Below are positions 56,574 through 64,000 of a stretch of 64,000 nucleotides of DNA, in pieces (position 1 is the stretch's first letter; each line of letters opens with the position of its first letter). The position numbers and the translations under genes were made by a program. The DNA comes from Cephalotus follicularis (Eukaryota; Streptophyta; Magnoliopsida; Oxalidales; Cephalotaceae). Below the pieces are notes generated by a model. It was not told the DNA's origin, ran no database searches, and worked only from the letters and a program-made list of their open reading frames with translations. The stretch lies in the NCBI GenBank assembly GCA_001972305.1, contig BDDD01000058.1:820353-884352 (forward strand), written 5' to 3'.

Positions 56574-57763
56574 TGTTGACATTTATGTCTCAATCCGGGT
56601 TTTGATGATAACATATTTGTATTTAACAAAGTTTCTTTTTGTGCAAGTTAAGATAAAAAATTGCAAAGTCAAAACAGGAAATTGCAGATATAGGTCTAAG
56701 CGTCGATGGTCATAATGAAACCGTCGGCGCTTTGTGAGACCTTTAACGCCTAAGTGCAAAGCGTCAGCAGTTGAAGCATTTTGAGCAAAGGAGAAATTGG
56801 TCAAACCGTCGACGCTCTGAAGAAAGCGTCAACGCTTTGAGGCAAGGCGCCAGCAGTTAAGCACTCCATATCAATGGTTAAAAACAAAAGTTTTTGGAGC
56901 CAATCAATTTGACCTAAGCGGCGACGCTCAAAAGAAAGCGTCAGCGCTTTGATCCAAGGCGTCAGTGGTTAAAGACTCTACATCAGCGGTTAAAACCAGA
57001 AACTTTTGAAGGCCAATTATTTTGCACAAAGCGGCGACGATCTACACAAACCGTCAGTGCTTTGTGTCAAACCGTCGACACCAAGATTAAGACCTTCAGC
57101 GCTTTGAGTAGAACTTTCAAATTCAAATATCCAACGGACACATAAGCGGTGACTCTTTGAAGAACAGCATCGACGCTTTGCGCGCGGGGAATAAATTACC
57201 GATAGTATTTTTAATAAGCCATTATAGAAGGAAGAAGTTTCAAGACAAAAATAACACTTCCCAAGGCTGAAGGAACAAGTTTCAAGAAAAAGATGCACTT
57301 CCCAAGGCAAAATGCAACTACTCCCAAGGTCCAAACATCATCTCTATTAAATCAAATCAGCTACAAACAACATATAGAGAACAAGATCATTCAAGCAAGA
57401 GATCGTCAAGAGCAAAATCAAAACTTTCATATCAACAAAAAGTATGAACAAGATCTTTTCATCTACTTGAGAGCTATTATTCTTCTTGTAATCATATAGC
57501 CATATCAAACATTTGAGAGGTTACACAAAACAAAACATCCTTGTAATCCATACTTGTAAAGGGGAGTGAACCCTAAAGTGAGAAAGGGGAGTGAGTGAAC
57601 CCTAGTGATTGAGGTCAACAACAGAAGATTGTAAGGTGCACCGAATAGCCCCTGTAAAGATATTCGGAGATTGTATTTAGGTGGAATACTAATGGAAACT
57701 CAAGGAGGACCTTGGGAAAGTGGATGTACGCACGATCTTTGCCGAACCACTAAAAATTGTGTT
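56574..57763 (+). repeat. 3' LTR of SIRE-1, truncated
   Basis: Starts TGTTGACATTTATG and aligns with 32871 onward. The repeat block is at about 56696-57185. It stops after CTAAAAATTGTGTT, about 170 bases before the expected end (5' LTR 34060-34229), where LTR-E begins. Confidence 0.85.
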
Positions 57764-58554
57764 TGTAACGCCCCAAACCCCAATGGTCAACCCCCAAGAT
57801 TTGACGCGCTACTAACAGTATCATTCATTTACTAATTTCAACAGAAATTAAAAACATTTAAGCAATATAATAAGGCATGTGGAACAGTCCAATAAAAACA
57901 TCGCTTACGTGGATAAAACCCAATGTTATACAATACAGTCGAACATATAGCTCTACCACAAGCCGGCAGGTCATAAAACAAAAATACAATATTGTCATGC
58001 CTCTGGGTCATCAAACTGAAATAAGAGGGAGGAGACTCACCCGGGGCTTCAATCCTCAGCTTGCTGCGAAACTCCACCTGTACCTGACCCATTACATTAA
58101 AATGCAATGGGTCAGCGACCACTAGTCATGTAGGAACTACTACCCACGTACGGGTGTAAGGTGCAGATGCATCAGGCATATGCAATGCAAAAGAGAGACA
58201 TAATAGTAACAGTGTAGTACAGTCCATAAGCAGTCACTATCAGTACGGTCCATTCAGTAAAACACTCAATTCAGTATAAATTCATTCAGTCACTACAATC
58301 ATTCACAATAAATCTTTTCTCGGCATCCCCCAAGCGATAACGCACTCCAGACGTTAAGGTAGAGGAGCCGGGACAGGGAATAAACATTACATTTTAGGTA
58401 GACCGGTTCCTCATATTCCTCGGCTTTAGGAAGAGCAATATACGCGCTCTAGGCGTTATAGGTAGAGGAGAGGAACAAAAGCATTATACAGTATTGGTAA
58501 CAGTCATTCCGTACACTATACAGTAATAATAACAGTACCAGTAACAATCAGTGT

Positions 58555-58755
58555 GGCTCATCTCGGCCAGCGATCAGTCAGCTCATCTCAATTGGTGATT
58601 CGACGGCTCATCTCGATCGGTGATACATAGGGATATCTCGGTGATCCACCAGGCTCAACTCAATTGGTGATCCTTTAGCTCATCTCAAGATAGCCTTACC
58701 GGCTCATCTCGGTCGGTGATCCCGTAGGCTCATCTCAGTCGGTGATCCAGTACAT
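58555..58755. repeat. Minisatellite, GGCTCATCTCGGTCGGTGA units
   Basis: About seven imperfect tandem units of 22-38 bp, each with GCTCA(T/A)CTC followed by CGGTGATC or TTGGTGATC. Confidence 0.8.
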
Positions 58756-59051
58756 TACATTTCATTACACTACATTAACATTACACTATATTTCTATGTG
58801 ATCTGCCTTTATTACTCTACATTACCATCCATTTATTAATATCATTCCACTGCACTTATCACTTATTTGTTAACATCACTTCACTGCACTGCACTTATAA
58901 TTGTACTTGCACTTTCTTCCATTAATATAATCCATTCTTTTTACTGTAGCCATCATCATTTCTATCACTCACATTGCATTTATTGTTCTGACAATGGCCA
59001 TTCATTATTCAACCACCCCCACCATCTCATTTTGGCGCATAACGCACCGTT

Positions 59052-59082
<31 letters not shown>

Positions 59083-59179
59083 CTCTTTCTTATTGTGCTA
59101 GACCACATGCATGCCCAGAACGCATGCATGTTGGCGCTAATGCCACCCCCGCCATTACATATCCAGGTACATGGCGTAC

Positions 59180-60300
59180 AGAGCGCATGGGGGTACAGGG
59201 CAGGTGAGCGCTTGGCACCAAGGCATCTCAGCAGTGTCACCACGGCATCTTGGGCGTGCATTCCCTGGCGCATCACCAAGGCACCTCTGGTGTTAGTGCT
59301 GGTGCGTTCCCCACAGAGGTCCTCGGCATTAGCGCTGGTGAAGGAGCATGGGGAGGACAGTGGTGTCCTCTCACTTGGCGTCTCCGAGCATGGCAGTGGT
59401 GTGAGGCGCATGCAGAGGACAATGGCTCCATGGGCATGTCTCCTCGGGCACATGCAGAGGATGGCTCCATGGGCGCCTGCAGAGGATGGCTCCACGGGCA
59501 TTGCTCCACGGGCATGTGGCTGCTCGGCTCACCATGGCAGCTCGGGCACACTTCCTCGGCACACCATGGCAGCTCGGCACACTTCCTTAGCACACCATGG
59601 CAGCTTGGGCACGTACACTGTGGAGAGATAGGCAATGGTACCATGGGACACATGGCTCCTCAAAGCACGGCACTTACAATGGAGGTCAGATATGGAGTTG
59701 TATGCTCGGGTGTATATGCAGGATGGAGTTCAAGTGTACTATTCGAATGCTAGCACCTGGATGTCAGGCTCAGATGTATGGCATCTCAGGGCATGGCCAC
59801 CTCGGCACATGTATGGTTTCTCAGGAGCTCGGGCGTTCAGCATTGTATGCTCGGGGTGCACCCACGTTCACTGTGTGCCATCCCTGTCTGCTCGGACGTA
59901 TGGCATGGTGAGCTCAGGCATGGCAGAGGAGGCTGGCCTTCGTTGCATGCTTGGGCATCGCATTGCATGCTCCTCGGGCGTACGCCAGCGTAGGTCAGGC
60001 GCCATGCTCGGCACCTTGGCGTATGTTGTTGGCTCCTCTAGTATTTACTATTCGGCGCCATTTGCTCGGGCTCGGGTGCATGGTTTCCTCGGCGCATGGA
60101 TGACATGCTTGGACGCATGGCTCCTCGGGGGCATGATGATTCACCTCAGCGCTTGACATGGAGCTCGGGATGGAGAGCTCCGCACCTCAGCGTATGGCCA
60201 TCTCTGGCGCATGGGTCATGGCCACCTCTGTCGCATGAACATGGCGTCCTGGACAGTGGTTGGCACAGTTCCATGCTTGGCAAGGTGTTACGTGGACACT
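59180..60300. repeat. GC-rich degenerate repeat field, CATGGCTCCTCGGG units
   Basis: Many dispersed copies of GGCTCC(A/T)(T/C)GGGC, CTCGGGC and GCATGGC in direct orientation. Composition differs sharply from the AT-rich surroundings. Confidence 0.75.
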
Positions 60301-61274
60301 AGATTGCACACGGAGCATATTTAGCCATCAGGATACTATGATGTACACGTGGTACACAGGAGGCGTGCTCGGGATTATACTCCAGTATGCTAAACTCACG
60401 ATGGTGGCAAGTTAGAGCACCAAGAGACGCCAACTAGCATTTAGAATTCATTATTTACTAAGTCTAACACCCATCTATTGCAGAGGACCATAATATACAA
60501 TCTATTCTTGCACTCATTCATTCAATACCTTATATCACAGTAAACGTTATTTACAATAATTATTAGGACTGAGTAGGTAGTAGAACCTACCTGGAATCTG
60601 ACGAGGTTGCTGTACAATCCCTTTTTGCTCAGCTCCCTCTTCTTCCCTTACTTCTTCCTCTTGGCTCCTTTACTTCACTGGTAGCTCTCCCAAAATTATC
60701 AGCCGCCCTCACCATACTCACAGTCTCCTTTAAATAGCCAATCTATAGAACTCTCTAGAATTCACCACACAAATCTAGCCATTTCCTCTCATATTGTGGG
60801 CTGCCGAGGACAGCCCAACACTCTTTCCTTTCTCCTTTAATCCAATTTGGCCCAACCTCTTTCTCTCTTCATAATAACAATTAGTCCAATATCAAAATTA
60901 ATACTTTTCAAGCCCAAGTATCATATCTCCCTTTATTTATTATAATTTGGCCCAAAGCCAAATATAAATATTCAAGCCCAAAATATCACTTATCCATAGT
61001 ATATTCAATACTAATAACTAATAGTATCTTTCCACAGAAAAATATCCATTGATTTATCAATTTGATTGCACAGAGTCACCGAAAGGCGATTGGTTTGCAT
61101 TGTGTAGATAGGAATAGTCGAAGTGACGGCTTGAATGAGACTGATTCTTCCTGCCAGTGTTAAAGTTTTCGCCTTCCAACCCGTCAACCATTGTTGGATT
61201 TTCTCAATAATATGTGAAAAAGTAGCCATAGAAACCCGATTGTGAATGATTTGGCCACAAGGTACTTACCTACA

Positions 61275-61675
61275 TGTAATGACCTGATCCTTAACCACAT
61301 GAGAAATTGTCCAATTTTGTCCCACGTACGCGGTTCATCACGGTTTTGTCCTACTTGATGGATTGGTCAGACTTCCCAGGAGGTCACCCATCCTGGTTTT
61401 GCCATGAGCGCAGCACGCTTAACCTTGGAGTTTCCACTAACTCCTCAGCTAATCGATCCAAAGGCGCCTTATATGATTAAGTTCTAGGATCATTTCTTAT
61501 ATAGCATAACCATACTTTTCCCCATTTCGATGGATCCGGTTCATTCTTGTCACAAGGGCGACTTCATCTCATGGATAGCTCTTTCCTTATGATGACTTGG
61601 ATAGCTCTTTCCTTAGGATGGCTTCATCTCATGGAGAGCTCTGTCTCATTGCCCACTCTTAAGCAGGGTGTCACA
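61275..61675 (-). repeat. Cassandra LTR (3' copy)
   Basis: 401 bp, minus-strand start TGTGACACCC and end GGTCATTACA. It has an internal tandem duplication around GGATAGCTCTTTCCTTA. Confidence 0.9.
61370..61435 (-). promoter_or_regulatory. 5S rRNA-like internal promoter region (3' LTR)
   Basis: The minus strand has AACTCCAAGGTTAAGCGTGCT (box A position) and GGATGGGTGACCTCCTGGGA (box C position), spaced by 18 bases as in plant 5S rRNA. The bases between the two boxes differ from 5S. The LTR2 counterpart is at about 61840-61905. Confidence 0.8.
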
Positions 61676-61744
61676 GGTCTACCAGTTTCTGTCTGGTTCG
61701 TCCCCGAACCAAATCTATTAGAGGGGTCCGTCTCTGATACCAAT

Positions 61745-62145
61745 TTTAATGACCCGATCCTTAACCACATGAGAAATTGTCCGCTTTTATCCCACGTACG
61801 TGATTCATCACGGTTTTGTCCTACTTGATGGATTGGTCAGACTTCTCAGGAGGTCACCCATCCTGGTTTTGCCCTGAGCGCAGCACGCTTAACCTTGGAG
61901 TTTTCACTAACTCCTCAACCAATCCATCAAAAGACGCCTTATATCATTAGGTTATAGGATCATTTCTTATATAGCACAGCCATACTTTTTCCCATTTTGA
62001 TGGATTCGGTTCATTCCTGTCACAAGGGCGGCTTCATCTCATAGATAGCTCTTTCCTTATGATGGTTTGGATAGCTCTTTCCTTATGATGGCTTCATCTC
62101 ATGGAGAGCTTTGTCTCCTTACCCACTCTTAAGCGGGGTGTCATA
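61745..62145 (-). repeat. Cassandra LTR (5' copy)
   Basis: 401 bp; the plus strand begins TTTAATGACCCG and ends GGGGTGTCATA, both decayed by single bases relative to the other copy. Confidence 0.9.
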
Positions 62146-62431
62146 CTACAACAATCACTCAAATGGAAAGCTCTACCAACTGCAACATTTTTAGAGAAAA
62201 ACAGCTGAGACATAGGGAGGTTGATCTTTTTACCCGAGATTGAACAAAACTCATTTAAAGTACCAATTATTTGGTTCACCTGGTTTTCTGAAACATGGGC
62301 AAAAAGGATGAAATCATCTGCAAAGAAAAAGTGAGGAAGGGGTGGTCCTCCTTCAAGAGCTTGATAGGTGTCCAAAGTCTTCTTACTTTTTCCGTGATCA
62401 AAAGAGAAAGTCTTTCCATACATAGAATAAA

Positions 62432-63095
62432 GCTCTATTTGATAATACTGTAGGAGAAAGTGTTGTGGGAGAAAATGCTGTAGAATGGTGCTGTGGGAGA
62501 AAGTATTGTGGAAGAAAGTTGTGTTGTGGCTGAAACTGTTTGGTAATGATATACGAAAAAGTGCTTTCTGACAAAAAATATATTGTTTATGTATTTGATA
62601 AATCTTTTTATGACATTATTGTAAATGTATAAATTTCTTAAAATAAACATAATAATGATAGTATTTATAATTTGATTATTTTATTTTATTTTATTTTATT
62701 TTATTTTTACATATTTATATAATATAACATTTTATTTGTTATGTTTAAATAAAAATACTCAAGAATTGTTTATGATATTAAAAAATACAAATTAACATGA
62801 ACTTGATTATTCAAAGTTATATTAATAAATAGTCAATAAATAAAATAAAATTAAGAGAAGAGAAAAAACGAATAAATATGTAGAGGAAGCGGAGGTAGAG
62901 GGACGAAGAGAGAGACCTACGTTTGTTAAATGAGAAAGCGAGAGAGAGACCGCGTTCTCATTTCTTCTTTGTTACAACTACGTTTCTCAAAACCACGTTT
63001 TATATTTTTTACCAAACAACAGGTTTATCGCGTTTTGTAAAATGCTGTTCCCATAACCTGCGTTTGGTAACATTAAAAGCGTTACCAAACACAGC
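62432..63095. mobile_element. hAT-like MITE inserted in the LINE
   Basis: 664 bp without coding. Ends GCTCTATTTGATAATACTGT and (reverse complement of the right end) GCTGTGTTTGGTAACGCTTT match at 14 of 20 positions. Subterminal TTTGGTAA/TTACCAAAC and GCTGTGGGAGAAAGT motifs are repeated. The interior is AT-rich with TTTTATTTTATTTTATT. Flanks are adjacent LINE RT blocks (D-P / F-I-L-C-M-E-R-L-S), showing an insertion. No 8-bp target duplication was found, and about five codons of the LINE (usual L-S-P-Y-L) are missing at the site. Confidence 0.65.
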
Positions 63096-63380
63096 ACGGG
63101 ATCTTATTGGCGAAGACCTCGTTGCGGAGTGAAAGACTCCACCTCTTGCCCATTCCAAAGGATAGTAAAGGAAGTAGTAGAATGGCACCACATAATTAAA
63201 CGAATAAGTTGATCCGGAAAATTGAAAAACTCCAAAGTTTGAAGAAGAAAATTTCATCTAATTCTATCATAATCCTTTTCCAAATAAATTTTAAGTCATA
63301 AGTCCTAATCTTTTCTTTTTCTTCCTCACAGTATGAATGGCCTCCCGAGTGATGATATATTTGATAATATTATTAATAGT

Positions 63381-64000
63381 AAAAACTACTTGGAAATGGA
63401 AAGATAATGTTTAAAACTTAATTCTAATTTTGCTATCAAAGCGATTATATGCTCTTAAAACTGCATCAAGAGTTGGTTTTATGTAAGGGTTGAGGGATGT
63501 GTGATTCTGTAAACAATGAGCATAAATAACTATACATATGCTGTAATTACAGTTTTAGTTTTATAAGTTCAATGTTTTATTAATTTTACTCATATAAATT
63601 GCTCACGTCCGTTTACCTTATATATATATATACATGTAAGTTTGATATTTTTTAGTTATTTTATTATAGAAAGATGAAAAGAAAAATCAAATAACTTTCA
63701 AAGTGTTGAATTTTTTATCTAATTGAAATCAAACAACAAATTTTGAGAACTCTAACAATTTTGAACCCCTTAAAACTCGATTCAAACTTGTTGATGCAGA
63801 AATCCTTCTCTCAACAGTATCCTACGTGGAGGACTTTGATTTGTTAAGAGAAACGCTTGTCACTGATGCCTTTAAGGAAGAAGCTGATCTGGGACACCTG
63901 CACAAGTAGCAACAATGGTGAAGGCCCAGGAGGTTGTTCTCCCGGGGACACTCCGACGCTCAAGTTAGTCAAGTGCAGATGGAATATTATCTCTCTTGAA
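63381..64000. other. Unclassified right edge
   Basis: AT-rich to about 63790 with a TATATATATATACATG run near 63621-63636. The last 200 bases change to mixed composition with CTCCCGGGGACACTCCGACG (about 63941), which looks like repeat-derived sequence, but I cannot name the family. No coding frame is supported. Confidence 0.4.

Larger units (their letters stand above)
32871..57763 (+). mobile_element. Copia element SIRE-1, interrupted by CACTA and gypsy B2
   Basis: A plus-strand SIRE/Maximus-type Ty1/copia element. It has a 5' LTR at 32871-34229, a primer site at 34232, gag at 34288-35530, the pol C-terminal half at 41907-43957, a third ORF at 44399-45211 plus 55526-55934, a polypurine tract at about 56559-56573 and a 3' LTR from 56574, truncated at 57763. 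Protease and most of integrase are missing at the CACTA position. The pol-then-third-ORF order is typical of SIRE elements, which carry an extra ORF after pol. Confidence 0.85.
57764..61010 (-). repeat. LTR-E: long gypsy-type LTR rich in minisatellites, right boundary uncertain
   Basis: The plus strand starts TGTAACGCCCC, the U5 end of a minus-strand gypsy LTR. The layout parallels LTR-A reversed: a leader-like AT-rich part, a splice-like CCTACCT (about 60588), a pyrimidine-rich stretch, and TATTTAAAGGAG on the minus strand at about 60729-60740 as TATA box. It contains a 'GGCTCATCTC...GGTGATCC' minisatellite (58555-58755), a TA run (59057-59080) and a GC-rich 'GCATGGCTCCTCGGG' repeat field (about 59180-60300). 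No gag or pol follows. The long open frames at 58867-60302 come from this GC-rich repeat on both strands and resemble no protein I know. Confidence 0.6.
61275..62145 (-). mobile_element. Cassandra-type TRIM element with 5S rRNA-derived LTRs
   Basis: Two 401-bp direct repeats (61275-61675 and 61745-62145) flank only 69 bp. Exact CTACA duplications sit at 61270-61274 and 62146-62150. The interior has a primer site on the minus strand (TTGGTATCAGAGAC, about 61731-61744) and no coding. Each LTR has 5S rRNA-like sequence on the same strand: GGTTAAGCGTGCT, then 18 bases, then GGATGGGTGACCTCC. Family members are non-autonomous and thought to be transcribed by RNA polymerase III from the 5S promoter. 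Confidence 0.9.
61011..63380 (-). pseudogene. L1-type LINE reverse-transcriptase fragment, split by two insertions
   Basis: On the minus strand, 63380-63096 reads K-D-Y-D-R-I-R, F-P-D-Q-L-I-R-L-I-M-W-C, F-T-P-Q-R-G-L-R-Q-stop-D-P. After the MITE, 62431-62151 continues F-I-L-C-M-E-R-L-S and the catalytic F-A-D-D-F-I-L-F-A with K-K-I-N-L-P-M-S. After the Cassandra element, 61274-61011 has G-W-K-A-K-T-L-T-L-A-G-R-I-S-L-I-Q-A-V and I-P-I-Y-T-M-Q. These are consecutive blocks of a plant non-LTR RT. Stops and frame changes are frequent, and the 5' part (endonuclease) and 3' end are absent. Confidence 0.85.

Noticed and set aside
58867..60302. Long overlapping open frames on both strands (up to 254 residues) as possible host genes
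   Set aside because: They lie in a GC-rich degenerate repeat, run in several frames on both strands at once, have low-complexity W/H/G-rich composition and no recognisable domain.
61370..61435. A functional 5S rRNA gene
   Set aside because: Only about half of the 5S sequence is present, the middle is changed, and it sits inside paired LTRs with a target duplication; Cassandra explains it better.

Overview
The window is plant nuclear DNA, most likely from a eudicot, and it is essentially one nest of transposable elements. I found no convincing host protein-coding gene, tRNA gene or functional rRNA gene. The plant assignment rests on long-LTR Ty3/gypsy elements primed by initiator tRNA-Met (TGGTATCAGAG), two SIRE/Maximus-type Ty1/copia elements, an En/Spm (CACTA) transposon, a plant L1-type LINE and a Cassandra-type TRIM carrying 5S rRNA-derived sequence. 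Names such as A, B, B2, D, X, C and E are local labels used only here.

Layout. 1-2396 (minus): a retropepsin fragment fused to a truncated gypsy LTR (X). 2397-6667 (minus): gypsy element D with a 716-bp 5' LTR and decayed gag-pol, lying in the gag gene of copia element SIRE-2 (6668-9422, minus). 9423-9908 and 31580-32870 are two halves of an unclassified spacer split by gypsy element B (9909-31579, plus, perfect TGATT target duplication). The RT gene of B is itself split by gypsy element A (15037-27099, minus, duplication TGGAA/TTGAA). A in turn holds an unrelated LTR (C) into which a scrambled protease-gag piece has been placed (20065-23484). 32871-57763 (plus) is copia element SIRE-1. It is interrupted by an En/Spm element (35531-41906) and by gypsy element B2 (45212-55525, duplication GAAAA/GAAAC). 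57764-about 61010 is a long, minisatellite-rich gypsy-type LTR (E). 61011-about 63380 is a LINE reverse-transcriptase fragment (minus) split by the Cassandra TRIM (61275-62145, perfect CTACA duplication) and a hAT-like MITE (62432-63095). 63381-64000 is unclassified.

The order of insertion can be read from the interruptions: spacer first, then SIRE-1, SIRE-2 and B, then A inside B, CACTA and B2 inside SIRE-1, and D inside SIRE-2. Compared by eye over short stretches, the LTR pair of A differs at about 5% of sites and that of B at about 7%, which agrees with the nesting. Almost every coding region carries stops, frameshifts or deletions. The longest open stretch is the 523-residue C-terminal RNase H/integrase part of A.

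The most unusual signal is a family of perfect palindromes centred on GTCGAC. They are arrayed in LTRs of both gypsy and copia elements, and also just upstream of the third ORF of SIRE-1. They occur in a few arm 'dialects' (AAGC-, GAC-, CA-), and one dialect can be shared by unrelated superfamilies. A second unusual signal is the B/B2 promoter, where the TATA box sits exactly between two inverted TTGACT (W-box-like) half sites in all five copies.
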